A stretch of 64,000 nucleotides of DNA from CAYRPN01 sp964426135. Its GTDB lineage: Bacteria > Planctomycetota > Phycisphaerae > Phycisphaerales > Phycisphaeraceae. This document shows positions 1-7,526 of this stretch, one piece after another (position 1 is the first letter of the stretch; every line of letters begins with the position of its first letter). The notes below the pieces were generated by a model. It was not told the origin of the DNA, did no database searches, and saw nothing but the letters and a program-made list of their open reading frames with translations. Position numbers and translations under genes: made by a program. The stretch is taken from assembly GCA_964426135.1 (NCBI GenBank), contig CAYRPN010000001.1, positions 124,001 to 188,000 of the forward strand. Direction: 5' to 3'.

Positions 1-109
1 AGCCACAAAACTCGCAAGCACCCCAATAATCAACCGCATTCATTTCGGTGGTATGGTCGTATGCACCTCGTCCCGCTACAGCAGCTTTTTTACTCGTAAT
101 GTCACTCAT
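1..109 (-). CDS. Partial hypothetical protein (N-terminal 36 residues)
   Basis: The reading frame starts at an ATG preceded by a very good ribosome binding site (AAGGAG, 6-7 bases away) and runs off the left edge of the window. The visible peptide begins MSDITSKKAAVAGRG and ends with CEFCG, which could be the first half of a zinc-binding CxxC pair. No family can be assigned from 36 residues. It is the last visible member of a minus-strand series of small plasmid-type genes, separated from the next one by about 230 bases of hairpin-rich DNA. The start is well supported; the function is unknown. Confidence 0.6.
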   Translation of the reverse strand, partial: MSDITSKKAAVAGRGAYDHTTEMNAVDYWGACEFCG

Positions 110-143
110 GTCGTTCTCCTTCATAAATCCAGCGGCTTTCCCA

Positions 144-193
144 TTTGGGTGTCCGCCGGGGTTCACAAACCGCCACCCCGGCGGATACCCAAA
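144..193. repeat. Long near-perfect inverted repeat (hairpin)
   Basis: Two 19-base arms (144-162 and 175-193) pair with a single G-T mismatch around a 12-base loop. No T-run follows on either side, so a simple intrinsic terminator is unlikely. It lies between the partial gene at the left edge and the gene at 344. Confidence 0.7.
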
Positions 194-280
194 TTGAAAG
201 CACAATCTCTGCCAGGCCGCAGGCCTGTCCTTGTAGAAGAAAGGCGAAGCCGGCGGCGGGCTTGGCGGCAATTGCAGGGG

Positions 281-325
281 CCGTGCCAGGCTTCAGACTG
301 GCACGGTGCGGGCCATCGGCCCGCA
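281..325. repeat. Two adjacent GC-rich hairpins
   Basis: The first hairpin pairs CCGTGCCAG (281-289) with CTGGCACGG (298-306). The second pairs TGCGGGCC (307-314) with GGCCCGCA (318-325). They sit just past the stop of the minus-strand gene at 344 and may stabilise or end its transcript. There is no U-tract. Confidence 0.6.
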
Positions 326-343
326 CGTAGCCCGTGCTGACGA

Positions 344-766
344 CTAGCCCGTCGACGGCGAGTCCGCTTGTTTGTGCTGCTTCTCGCGCGCCATCACCAC
401 CCACTTGTTGTCCAAGTAGAAAAAACCGCCGTCGTGGTCGTCCAGCGGTGCACCCACAATCTCCCATCCAAATCCACGGACGACGACCGCGTGAGATTCG
501 ATGGTGTAGAACACCGCAACACCGTTGCCGACTCCCAACAGGAGCGTGAAGACGTCAGGTTGGTATTGGTCGCGTCTGTTCCGAGGTTCAACGACAGCCT
601 CGTGGCGGCGAAAACGAAGACTTTGTTCAGTCGCATTGATAAGTTCCTCTCGAGAGCAGTCGCAGCGATTCGCCCAGTTTTGGAGGTCCTCGAGGCCGAA
701 GTAGTACTCCACCGGAAACTCTACCGTTGCAGATGACCATCCTCGGCCGTAATTGCTGTATTTCAT
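344..766 (-). CDS. Hypothetical accessory protein, 140 aa
   Basis: No family was recognised. The protein is acidic and aromatic-rich, with no membrane segment or signal peptide, so it is probably cytoplasmic. The start is well placed: a GGAGGAG ribosome binding site lies within the last codons of the upstream gene, whose stop is 2 bases before this ATG. The two are therefore almost certainly co-transcribed and translationally coupled. Similar strings of small genes next to ardA are common on plasmids and integrative elements, so an accessory role in element maintenance or host takeover is plausible but not shown. Other frames of this region contain ORFs of similar length; this one is preferred for its start signal and spacing. 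Confidence 0.65.
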   Translation of the reverse strand: MKYSNYGRGWSSATVEFPVEYYFGLEDLQNWANRCDCSREELINATEQSLRFRRHEAVVEPRNRRDQYQPDVFTLLLGVGNGVAVFYTIESHAVVVRGFGWEIVGAPLDDHDGGFFYLDNKWVVMAREKQHKQADSPSTG

Positions 767-768
767 GG

Positions 769-1059
769 CTAGTACTCCTCCGGCAACAGCACCGTGGTGG
801 CCGACCTGTCGGCCTCGGTGATAATCCAGAACTTCACACCTGCCGCGGAGCGGTAGGCCGACAGCAGCCGGAACTCTTCACGCAGCGACAATTCGTTCTC
901 CTGTTTGTCCGCTTCGCCCAGTTCACCCCAGTCGCCCCGATTGTGCCGGCCCAGTGCCGCGGCAATCTCTTCGTGTGGTATCGCGGCCAACGCTCCTAGC
1001 GTGGCCACGACCTGTCCCAGCGGGAACGGAGCCCGCTTCTGATTCTGTGTTGCGTTCAT
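769..1059 (-). CDS. Plasmid-type conserved small protein, 96 aa
   Basis: The sequence resembles a small conserved family often labelled plasmid-related protein. It has an N-terminal stretch QVVATLGALAAIP, a central RGDWGEL motif and a C-terminal ITEADRSATTVLLPEEY-like ending. The family's biochemical role is not known to me; it is common on mobile islands and is usually found beside ardA or restriction genes, as here. The ATG has an AGGAG ribosome binding site about 9 bases upstream. It lies between ardA at 1126 and the 140-aa gene at 344, all on the minus strand, which fits one transcription unit. The family assignment is by remembered motif only. Confidence 0.75.
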   Translation of the reverse strand: MNATQNQKRAPFPLGQVVATLGALAAIPHEEIAAALGRHNRGDWGELGEADKQENELSLREEFRLLSAYRSAAGVKFWIITEADRSATTVLLPEEY

Positions 1060-1081
1060 GTTTTCTTTCTCCTCTAAAAGA

Positions 1082-1116
1082 GGCCCACACGCCGCCGCTT
1101 TGACGGCGTGCAGGCC
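1082..1116 (-). terminator. Hairpin downstream of the first ardA
   Basis: CACGCCG and CGGCGTG pair around a short loop, and the outer GGCC bases can extend the stem. It lies just after the ardA stop at 1126. A very similar hairpin follows the second ardA. There is no U-run, so it may be a rho-dependent pause or processing site. Confidence 0.4.
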
Positions 1117-1125
1117 CCGTGCAAA

Positions 1126-1746
1126 CTAGATGTATGCGTCGAAGACGTGGACCTTCCCCTCGCATTCAATCATGAGTACCTCGCCGGACCTCTCCATGTC
1201 CCGGGCGATGCCCTCATAATCCAGATTGTTCCGTAGTACTTCCGGCACCCGCTTCAAAAATCTGCGGTACCGACGCTCCACGAACCTGGTCGCGAAGTCG
1301 ATCATCGAGTCGAAGGCGCCGCGATAGCCATCGTTCTTGAGACGCTTCGCCTCCTCCATATGATCAAGCCCTCCCAGATGATTCAGCAACGCTGTCATCA
1401 CGGGGCAGCTGTCGAACGTAAGGAGAGCGGCTTCGTGGATGTGCTCCATCGCTTCATGCTCGCCGATGATCAGGTCGCCAAACCCCTCATGGCCGCGGAT
1501 AGCCCAGTCCTTGGCGTCCGGCTCTTTTGACTCCGCCAGCATCGCGGCAATCTCCTCGCGTAACACTTCCGCCGGCTGCGTGGCGTAAATCCACCACCCG
1601 TGAGGCCGCCCCGCATTGCAATCCGCCAGGGAAGCCACGTAAATTCGGGGTCTATAGTTCGAACGCCACCGTCGGGTTTGGGCTGCCTCTTCAGCTGTCT
1701 CAACGGCCGGTAGCGTGCTCTGTTTCTGCTTCTTGTTCCTCCTCAT
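1126..1746 (-). CDS. ardA: Antirestriction protein ArdA (copy 1)
   Basis: ArdA proteins are acidic DNA mimics that bind type I restriction-modification enzymes and block them, protecting incoming mobile DNA. This 206-aa protein has the family start after a short basic leader (PRIYVASLADCNAGR, then GWWI), the acidic middle and the C-terminal region expected of ArdA (LNHLGG, GYRGAFDS, FVERRYRR). The ATG has a GGAGGG ribosome binding site 8 bases upstream. The gene is a close paralogue of the next gene to the right. It sits about 3 kb from a complete type I restriction operon, its expected class of target, although ArdA usually protects against the recipient's enzyme rather than its own. Confidence 0.9.
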   Translation of the reverse strand: MRRNKKQKQSTLPAVETAEEAAQTRRWRSNYRPRIYVASLADCNAGRPHGWWIYATQPAEVLREEIAAMLAESKEPDAKDWAIRGHEGFGDLIIGEHEAMEHIHEAALLTFDSCPVMTALLNHLGGLDHMEEAKRLKNDGYRGAFDSMIDFATRFVERRYRRFLKRVPEVLRNNLDYEGIARDMERSGEVLMIECEGKVHVFDAYI

Positions 1747-1783
1747 CTCTCATTCCCTCCTTGATACTCCTGTGGCTTCGGTC

Positions 1784-1812
1784 TGCACGCCGCCGATTTG
1801 ACGGCGGGCAGG
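1784..1812 (-). terminator. Hairpin downstream of the second ardA
   Basis: CCGCCG and CGGCGG pair around a short AT-rich loop, directly after the second ardA stop. The surrounding sequence resembles the hairpin at 1082-1116, which suggests that the 3' flank was duplicated together with the gene. Confidence 0.4.
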
Positions 1813-1824
1813 CTCCGAACCAGT

Positions 1825-2445
1825 CTAAATGTGTGCGTCGAAGACATGGACCTCTCGGCCGCATTCAATGGTGAATACGTCCCCAGACAGGTCCATGTCG
1901 TGTGCGATGCCCTCATAATCGATGTGATACCGCAGGAACTCAGGAAGCGACTTGAGCACGTCCCCGTAGCAATCCTCGACGAACTCAGTAACGTAGTCCG
2001 TCAGCGAATCGAACGCCCCGCGGTAGCCTTCGTCCATGTACCGGCCGGCGTCGTCCAGATACTCCAGCCCGCCCAGATGGTTGAGCAGGCCGGCGACGAC
2101 CGGACCATGGTCAACGAGCATTCGAGCGGCTTCCGCCACATTCTCCAGGTCCTCGTATTCGCTCAGGCTCAATCCTTCGAATCCGTCGTAATCGTGAATC
2201 GCCCACTCCTCCGCGATTGGCTCTTCCGACTGGGCCAACATCGCGTCGATATCCCGACGAATGTCCTCGGCCGGTTGAAACGCACTGACCCACCAGCCAT
2301 ACAGTCGCCCCGCGTTGTAGTCGGCCAGCGATGCCACGTATATCCGTGGCCCCCGGACCGGCTCACGATTGTGCGTTTGCTCTGTTTGCACCGTCGTTTG
2401 CACTGTTGTTTGCGTTTCCGCTCCGCCCGTTTCCTTCTCTTCCAT
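1825..2445 (-). CDS. ardA: Antirestriction protein ArdA (copy 2)
   Basis: This is a second DNA-mimic antirestriction protein of about 206 aa. It shares the core of copy 1 throughout: PRIYVASLADYNAGR, GWWVS, LLNHLGG, GYRGAFDSLTDYV and a near-identical C-terminus. The body is very acidic, as expected for a mimic of B-form DNA. The frame can be extended to an ATG at 2475, but the ATG at 2445 is preferred because GGAGGATGAAAGGAAG immediately precedes it. Two tandem diverged copies may target different restriction enzymes or form heterodimers (inference). The upstream region carries repeats that could be operator sites shared with the divergent gene at 2598. Confidence 0.9.
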   Translation of the reverse strand: MEEKETGGAETQTTVQTTVQTEQTHNREPVRGPRIYVASLADYNAGRLYGWWVSAFQPAEDIRRDIDAMLAQSEEPIAEEWAIHDYDGFEGLSLSEYEDLENVAEAARMLVDHGPVVAGLLNHLGGLEYLDDAGRYMDEGYRGAFDSLTDYVTEFVEDCYGDVLKSLPEFLRYHIDYEGIAHDMDLSGDVFTIECGREVHVFDAHI

Positions 2446-2510
2446 CTTCCTTTCATCCTCCAAGAATGTCACCATATTCCGCCGGGAATCTCCCGCTCGT
2501 CTGATTATTC

Positions 2511-2592
2511 TTGTAGCAACAAAAACGGTCGATTGTCAATAGTTGTAGCAACAATAATCAACCTTGACCTGACACTTTTTTTGCTGCTACAT
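2511..2592. promoter_or_regulatory. Probable operator array between ardA and the divergent RHH-like gene
   Basis: Two exact copies of TTGTAGCAACAA lie at 2511-2522 and 2543-2554, spaced 32 bases apart (about three helical turns). A third, inverted and slightly diverged copy (TTGCTGCTACA) lies at 2581-2591. A possible promoter for the rightward gene (TTGACC at 2564, TACATT at 2588) overlaps the third copy. The arrangement fits autorepression by the small DNA-binding-like protein encoded at 2598. Confidence 0.55.
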
Positions 2593-2597
2593 TCTGA

Positions 2598-2807
2598 ATG
2601 ATGGGAAGACCGAAACTGCCAGCCGACCAGCGGCAGGATGCCGAGCTCCGCATCCGCCTGACCGACTCCGACCGCAAGTTCCTCAACGAGGCGGCCGAGC
2701 GTGCCCACGCCGGCGACAAGCACCCGCCCGGCGGTAACTTCACGTCCACCTGGGCCCGCGAGGTTCTTCTCCGTGCCGCCGCCCGAATCCTCCACCGGCG
2801 CCCCTAA
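2598..2807 (+). CDS. Small ribbon-helix-helix-like protein, 69 aa
   Basis: The protein starts MMGRPKLPADQR and continues with ELRIRLTDSDRKFLNEAAERA. This is the short basic strand followed by a helix typical of ribbon-helix-helix regulators and MobC/plasmid-partition accessory proteins. The rest is a short helix ending in RAAARILHRRP. It probably binds DNA as a dimer (inference from fold). It is transcribed divergently from the ardA cluster, and the region between them carries three repeats of a 12-base motif, the usual layout for a self-regulating repressor. The second ATG (2601) is an equally good start. The family call rests on pattern only. Confidence 0.6.
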   Translation: MMGRPKLPADQRQDAELRIRLTDSDRKFLNEAAERAHAGDKHPPGGNFTSTWAREVLLRAAARILHRRP

Positions 2808-3213
2808 AGCCACGGCCGCGGCAGGTCTCCTTCAATCTCCTCCCCCATACGTTGCCAAAGGAATGCCCCGTCCGCCGCCGATTGATAAAGGGCGCAGCCC
2901 CACGTCGCCGCGCCAGCCACCTCGACAAGCACGACGACCACTGCCATGTGAAGTTGGAACCCTCCACCCTTCGACCTCCGTCTGCCTTCTCCCCGACATA
3001 ATCACCCCACCGAACTCATGGAAGGCGGGTCGAGTCCCTGCCGGCTGGACCGGGGTCAAGGTGGAACTGCCCGGAGGGAGGGGACCCGCTGCTTTGGGCG
3101 GGGAGGGACCTTGACGCCGGGCCAGACGGCACACAATGACGCTTGAGGTCGGTGGGGTGGATTCGACAATGACATGAAGAAGGTGAGAGGCCGGTGGTGG
3201 TGGTGATTGTGCC
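2808..3213. other. 406-base stretch without a supported gene
   Basis: Several overlapping open frames cross this stretch, but none has a credible ribosome binding site or recognisable protein features. It contains an imperfect inverted repeat of GTCAAGGT and ACCTTGAC at about 3058 and 3109. At its right end is one arm of the inverted repeat that flanks the DUF932 gene. Confidence 0.5.
3185..3210. repeat. Left arm of an inverted repeat flanking the DUF932 gene
   Basis: This 26-base arm (GAGAGGCC, then GGTGG repeats, ending ATTGT) is the imperfect reverse complement of 4343-4365 on the far side of the DUF932 gene. The match is about 22 bases with one gap. Confidence 0.45.
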
Positions 3214-4281
3214 TCAAACCTTCAGAAGAACCTGTTCCGTCCTGGGCGTCGTTCCGACGTTCATGGCCAGGAGCGTTGACGCCTTCTGGTCCATCTCCGT
3301 GCGGTCGCCGGCGTTGTGGGTGCGGCCGGCGATTCGCGTCAGGGCATCGACCATCGTGAACACCGTGAAGCATCCCTGCTCCTTGGCCAGTTCCAACGCC
3401 TGCTTACCCAGCTCGCGGCTGATGCCGTGCTTGGACAGATTGGCAAGGACATCGTCGGCTTCGTTGCCCAGTGATGTGACCATCGCCTCTCGAATCGCTT
3501 CAACGAATCCATCCCGCCGTTCGTCCCGTTTGGCGACGAGCCGGTCGAGAATCTGACGAATCTGCGACAGGCTGTCGTGGACGTTGGCCGTGTGCTTGCG
3601 GGAGAAGTCCACAACTTCGACCGCATCCCACACGATGTGATTGGCACAGACGGCCTGGAACCAGAACGTCTGGATGCCGATCGACCGCCTACCGACCTCA
3701 CTGTTCCAGAGAAAGAAGCCGGGGGCGAACGCCTGGCCTTCGATTTGGGCCCAGCCGGTCGGGTCGATGAGGAACACGAACATGTCCTGCTCGCCGCAGT
3801 ACAGCCCCGTGCCTCCACCCCTCGCTACCTGCGGGGGCGTGAAGTCGGTCGCGTACTCGCGGACGATGCTGAGCAGGTCCAGATTGTGCAGCCGCGTGTA
3901 GCTCACGCCGTGCACCGACCGCACCGTCTGTCCTTCCGTGAACACCTGAAACGGCTTGCCCGCGGAAACCGCCCCCGAGTGAGGGAGCGTTTCGCGGAAC
4001 ACGCGTGCCGCCGTGTCGGCCGTGACCTTGTTGACCGTGTCTTTCCCGACCCCCGCTAGCCGGCAGAGCTGCGAGAAGGACCAGTCGTTGAGCGTGAACC
4101 CGCCGGGCAGTTCCAGCCTGCCCTCGGGTGCCTGCGGCGTCAGTTCCGGCTGCGGCAGCCAGCGGTCCTTTGAGTCCGCCCGCTGCCGCTGGCAGTGATT
4201 CCACAAATCATCGAACGTCGCGAACACTTCATCGGGCGTGCGGCGAAACAGCTCGCGGCTCGCCTGGGTGAGCGTATGCAT
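3214..4281 (-). CDS. DUF932 (phage/plasmid-type) protein
   Basis: This resembles the DUF932 family, found on phages, plasmids and genomic islands, whose molecular role is unsettled. Typical features are GGFTLNDWSFSQLCRLAGV near the N-terminus, HGVSYTRLHNLDLL in the middle, and GIQTFWFQAVCANHIVWD followed by a helical C-terminal half. The frame opens at 4383, but the first 34 residues are low-complexity and aromatic. The ATG at 4281 has GAGG 6 bases upstream and gives 355 aa, so it is preferred. The protein has no membrane segment. It lies between the ardA block and the restriction operon on the same strand, with about 170 bases before it. An imperfect inverted repeat lies just outside the gene. 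Confidence 0.8.
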   Translation of the reverse strand: MHTLTQASRELFRRTPDEVFATFDDLWNHCQRQRADSKDRWLPQPELTPQAPEGRLELPGGFTLNDWSFSQLCRLAGVGKDTVNKVTADTAARVFRETLPHSGAVSAGKPFQVFTEGQTVRSVHGVSYTRLHNLDLLSIVREYATDFTPPQVARGGGTGLYCGEQDMFVFLIDPTGWAQIEGQAFAPGFFLWNSEVGRRSIGIQTFWFQAVCANHIVWDAVEVVDFSRKHTANVHDSLSQIRQILDRLVAKRDERRDGFVEAIREAMVTSLGNEADDVLANLSKHGISRELGKQALELAKEQGCFTVFTMVDALTRIAGRTHNAGDRTEMDQKASTLLAMNVGTTPRTEQVLLKV

Positions 4282-4342
4282 GAGAACCTCGCTTTCTTCA
4301 ATTGTGAGTGTGAATGAAAAAGAGAAAGGGAAACCGAAGAGA

Positions 4343-4365
4343 ACAAACCACCACCACCGCCTCTC
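4343..4365. repeat. Right arm of the inverted repeat flanking the DUF932 gene
   Basis: This arm (ACAAACCACC, then CACCGCCTCTC) pairs with 3185-3210. It lies about 60 bases upstream of the preferred DUF932 start. Its role is unknown; it could be an insertion scar or a regulatory structure. Confidence 0.4.
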
Positions 4366-4451
4366 GGCCGCCGGTCGAATCAACCGTGCCGTCGCGAGGC
4401 GATAGTCATGTCACTACTCGAAGCAGAAATGGTAGAGAACGAAAGCGAAGG

Positions 4452-4709
4452 TCAGGGCTGAGGTTGGCCGGCCCGCTCGGCCGCCTTGTCGAGCTGAATC
4501 CACGTATACGCTTGCTGAAGAGCCAGACCTAACGGGAGCAGGTCCTCAGGGTCGAAACTGCCGGTGCTCTTCCATTCCTCCCCATCGCGGTAGCTTCGCG
4601 ACACCGTCACCGAGTACATCGTTCCGTGGACCCCCGGTTTCGTCCAAACTGCGGCATTGACCGAGCCGAACCGGATTGAATGAGCTGGTGCTTTTGTTTT
4701 GTCTTCCAT
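4452..4709 (-). CDS. Conserved small protein of mobile islands, 85 aa (paralogue 1)
   Basis: A short, beta-rich, soluble protein with the core VNAAVWTK, GTMYSVTVSRSYRDGEEWK, then DLLPLGLALQQAYTWIQ. It is a clear paralogue of the gene at 14251, with the same spacing of the GTMYxVTVxRSYxDGxxWK motif and the C-terminal helix. I recognise the pattern as a widespread accessory family but know no function. The alternating strands followed by one amphipathic helix would suit a small nucleic-acid-binding fold (speculative). The frame is open to 4850, but only the ATG at 4709 has a purine-rich ribosome binding site (AAGGGGGG). The two paralogues bracket the restriction/helicase block. Confidence 0.75.
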   Translation of the reverse strand: MEDKTKAPAHSIRFGSVNAAVWTKPGVHGTMYSVTVSRSYRDGEEWKSTGSFDPEDLLPLGLALQQAYTWIQLDKAAERAGQPQP

Positions 4710-4853
4710 ACCCCCCTTCATGTTGAATGACGTTGGGCATGGAAATAGCACAAACATCCTTCGACAATCAAGTGCGGTGAAAACGATGAAAAAGCAGTGG
4801 GATAGGCGAATGGAGAAAGACGACTCGGCTCGAATCATCTGCGGCGTCACGCG

Positions 4854-6617
4854 CTAAACCGCAAGCGAGCGAAGTGCGGCAACAGCGGCAGCAACCTCGC
4901 GTCCCTTCGCCTCGATGATGTCGAGTAGTTCACTGGGCGTGCGTGTGTCAGTCTGTGCCTTGCGATTCGGATTGACCGCCTTCAAGTCGTAAACGGCATT
5001 CTCGATGCTCTCGGCCTTGCTCGCAGCCTCACGGGAATCCTTGAGAAGCGCCGCGAGTTTCAGTTCCAACTGGGTGATGCCTGCGTCATCGCGTGGCTTC
5101 GCTTTCTTGAGTTCGTTCACGCGGTCCTTGGTCGCATCCGCTTCCTGAGCCTTGGTCCTCGCGATGTCCTTGAACGGTTGAGCATCATTCGCGGCCTTAG
5201 CCTTTCTCGCCGACACGTCGACGAACCAAGATCGTTCCGATTCTTCCCGCGTAGCGAGCTTGGCGGAGAACTCCTCGAAGTGCTTCAGGGTGAGCGGCGT
5301 TTTCTTTCCGACCTTCACATCGGACAGGTCGTAGTACCAGATCCGCTCCGTCGATTTCCCCTTCGTGAAGAAAAGCAGATTCGTCTTTACGCCGGCACCG
5401 GCGGCAGAGAACACGCCGCCAGGCAGCGAAAGGATGCACCACAGGTCGCATTCGTCCGTGAGTTTTCGTTTGGTCTTCACGAAGGCGTCTTCGTTGGTGC
5501 GGAACAACACGCCCTCGTCGATGACCATGCCGCAACGTCCGCCATGCGTGAGCGAGCGAATGACGTGCTGGAGGAAGAGCACCTGCGTGGCACTGGTTCG
5601 ATAGTCGAAATTCGTCTGTGCCGCGGCACTTTCCTTTCCACCGAAGGGCGGATTCGTGAGGATGACGTCAAACTGCGACGGTGCCCCTTCGTACAGTCCG
5701 CCGTAAACCTCGTCACCGGTGAGCGCGTTGCCGTGCCATATATTCGGGCGGTCGACGCCATGGAGGATGAGATTGGCCAGCCCGGTCGGATAGATCAGGT
5801 TTTCCTTCTCACGGCCGTAGAACGTCCGTTGCCTAAGTGTCTCGACTGCATCAGCAGAGACACGCTGGCCCGGTTTCGGCTTCATGTGCTCACACGCCTG
5901 GGCGAGAAAGCCGCCAGTGCCGCAGCAGGGGTCGTAGACCGTTTCGCCGATCTTCGGGTCAATCGTTCGCACCATCGCCCGGATCACTTCGCGTGGCGTG
6001 AAGAACTGCCCCGCGTCCGACCCCTTCTCGCCCATCTTCAGAAGCAGCCCTTCATACACCTGGCTCAGCGGAAAGACGTGCGTGTGGTCGATGTTCTCGT
6101 TGGTGATCTCGTGGACCTTGTCGAGCACATCGAGCAGATTCTTTTCAGTGTCGATGCGGATCTTCTCGACGCCGGACATGATTTCCGAAATGACCTTCTG
6201 CCTCGCCGCGGCTCGCGGCTTGTCACGCAGAGCCTTCAGGTGCGGGATCAGGTCGCCATTGCAGAATGCGAGGAACGCCTTGTTGCCTTCGTCCTCCAGT
6301 TTTTTTCGCTTGTTCGTCCAGCCCTCCGGAGCGTCCTTCGGTGCTGGTGCCGCCCAGTCCTTCCAGCGGTAGGGAGATTTGAGCGATGGCGTGAACGATG
6401 CACCGACCGCTTCGGCTTCCAACGCGTCGCGGTCTTCCGTCTCATCCAGGATGCGAAGAAAGAGAATCCACGTCAGCTCCGGCACGTACTGAAGAGCCGA
6501 CGCGACATTCCCGCGCCGCATGATGTCGCAGATGGACCAGATCGCCGCGTCAACGCTCTGCTGCGTCGCGTGCTTCTTGCCGTTGGAAGTGCCGTTCTTC
6601 TTCAACCGTTTCGCCAT
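4854..6617 (-). CDS. hsdM: Type I restriction-modification, DNA methyltransferase subunit
   Basis: HsdM transfers a methyl group from S-adenosylmethionine to adenine N6 in the site chosen by HsdS, and is needed for both modification and restriction. The 587-aa protein has the HsdM N-terminal helical domain (about 20-160), QFFTPREVI (205-213), SAM-binding motif I DPCCGTGGF (229-237) and catalytic motif IV NPPF (322-325). A long charged, helical C-terminal tail (about 470-560) probably contacts HsdS. The length is normal and no motif is lost. It is the last gene of the minus-strand hsdR-hsdS-abi-hsdM unit, starting 45 bases after the abi stop. Confidence 0.95.
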   Translation of the reverse strand: MAKRLKKNGTSNGKKHATQQSVDAAIWSICDIMRRGNVASALQYVPELTWILFLRILDETEDRDALEAEAVGASFTPSLKSPYRWKDWAAPAPKDAPEGWTNKRKKLEDEGNKAFLAFCNGDLIPHLKALRDKPRAAARQKVISEIMSGVEKIRIDTEKNLLDVLDKVHEITNENIDHTHVFPLSQVYEGLLLKMGEKGSDAGQFFTPREVIRAMVRTIDPKIGETVYDPCCGTGGFLAQACEHMKPKPGQRVSADAVETLRQRTFYGREKENLIYPTGLANLILHGVDRPNIWHGNALTGDEVYGGLYEGAPSQFDVILTNPPFGGKESAAAQTNFDYRTSATQVLFLQHVIRSLTHGGRCGMVIDEGVLFRTNEDAFVKTKRKLTDECDLWCILSLPGGVFSAAGAGVKTNLLFFTKGKSTERIWYYDLSDVKVGKKTPLTLKHFEEFSAKLATREESERSWFVDVSARKAKAANDAQPFKDIARTKAQEADATKDRVNELKKAKPRDDAGITQLELKLAALLKDSREAASKAESIENAVYDLKAVNPNRKAQTDTRTPSELLDIIEAKGREVAAAVAALRSLAV

Positions 6618-6662
6618 GGGGCCGACAGTGTACCCAATGGCAAGTCGTCACTACCTGAGCGA

Positions 6663-7526
6663 TCACAGCTTCGTCGGATGCGTCCGCTGCCATGTCTCGA
6701 TGTAGAACAGCGACACAGTGCTGGCCGAGTGAATTGCAAGTCGAGCGATGCGGGCATCGACGGGGACGGTCTTCTTTCCACGGCCGTGAGCATCGCCGGC
6801 GTGGGTTCGCAGGGCGCCGATGCCGCCGACGACGCTGAACAGGCCGCCGAGAATCTGCCGGATGTCCTGCTCCCATTCCTTCGGCAGGTCGTCGCGGCCC
6901 GGCGAGAGATTCAGATGCTTGGCCACCTCACTCACGAGGCCCTTGATGTCTTTGCTCGCTGGATACGGCCGCCTCATTTCGTCGAGAATGCACTTGCAGA
7001 CGCTCTCCACCGTGGAACACGCAGCGGTGATCGCGTCGGCGGGATCTCTGTCCGCTTCGCTCAGTGCTCGTTCAAAGTCATCACGAACGGACGCCATGTC
7101 CAACGCATGTGTCTTAGCTGTTAACTCCTCCGCTGCAACGGGATTCAAACCCATGCTGTGTAGGCGGAACTTTTCGCCAACGCAACGAACCTCGAATCCA
7201 TCGCCGTGTAATGCTTGGTTCAAGTGCGCGATCGACGCCTCATGCTCGTCTCCCCGGTAGTAGCGAGAGTCTGCCACTTGATTGATGAGTCGTTTTAGAG
7301 CAGGGTGTTCGGCGGGGTGCGTATTCAAATGATCCAAAGTCGCTCGCAGTTTCTTTTCGATCGAAGGAGCATCCACAACCTCAATGTTCGCTTCGGCAAA
7401 AAAGTCATGCAGCTTGCCGTGAGTGTCAATTCGGATGCCAATGAAATGTTCGCCGTCGCGAAATCCACCCAAGAGGCGTTTGATCGCTGTGATCGAAGGC
7501 AATGACAAAAGCCTCTCAGTCGCCAT
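6663..7526 (-). CDS. Abortive-infection Abi_C/HEPN-like protein embedded in the hsd operon
   Basis: The C-terminal half resembles the Abi_C domain of abortive-infection proteins: a helical domain with TAACSTVESVCKCIL and the motif LRTHAGDAHGRG. R240 and H247 form an R-x6-H pair matching the HEPN ribonuclease signature (R-x4-6-H), so RNA cleavage during phage attack is the likely role (inference). The N-terminal half has no clear family and may be a sensor. The start at 7526 overlaps the 3' end of hsdS by 11 bases, and an in-frame ATG at 7547 is also possible. Its place between hsdS and hsdM recalls the PrrC anticodon nuclease inside a type I locus. The protein is 287 aa. Confidence 0.8.
   Translation of the reverse strand: MATERLLSLPSITAIKRLLGGFRDGEHFIGIRIDTHGKLHDFFAEANIEVVDAPSIEKKLRATLDHLNTHPAEHPALKRLINQVADSRYYRGDEHEASIAHLNQALHGDGFEVRCVGEKFRLHSMGLNPVAAEELTAKTHALDMASVRDDFERALSEADRDPADAITAACSTVESVCKCILDEMRRPYPASKDIKGLVSEVAKHLNLSPGRDDLPKEWEQDIRQILGGLFSVVGGIGALRTHAGDAHGRGKKTVPVDARIARLAIHSASTVSLFYIETWQRTHPTKL

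Noticed and set aside
2511..2592. TTGTAGCAACAA repeats as a CRISPR array or replication iterons
   Set aside because: Only two exact copies and one inverted copy, 12 bases long, with no spacer pattern, cas genes or replication gene nearby. An operator is the simpler reading.
2701..3114. 137-aa open frame on the plus strand
   Set aside because: It overlaps the 69-aa gene in another frame and is Pro/Arg-rich, as expected for an out-of-frame reading of GC-rich DNA.
5178..7124. 648-aa open frame on the plus strand
   Set aside because: It runs antisense to hsdM and the abi gene, which have clear motifs. In high-GC DNA such long antisense frames are common, and this one has no ribosome binding site or family features.
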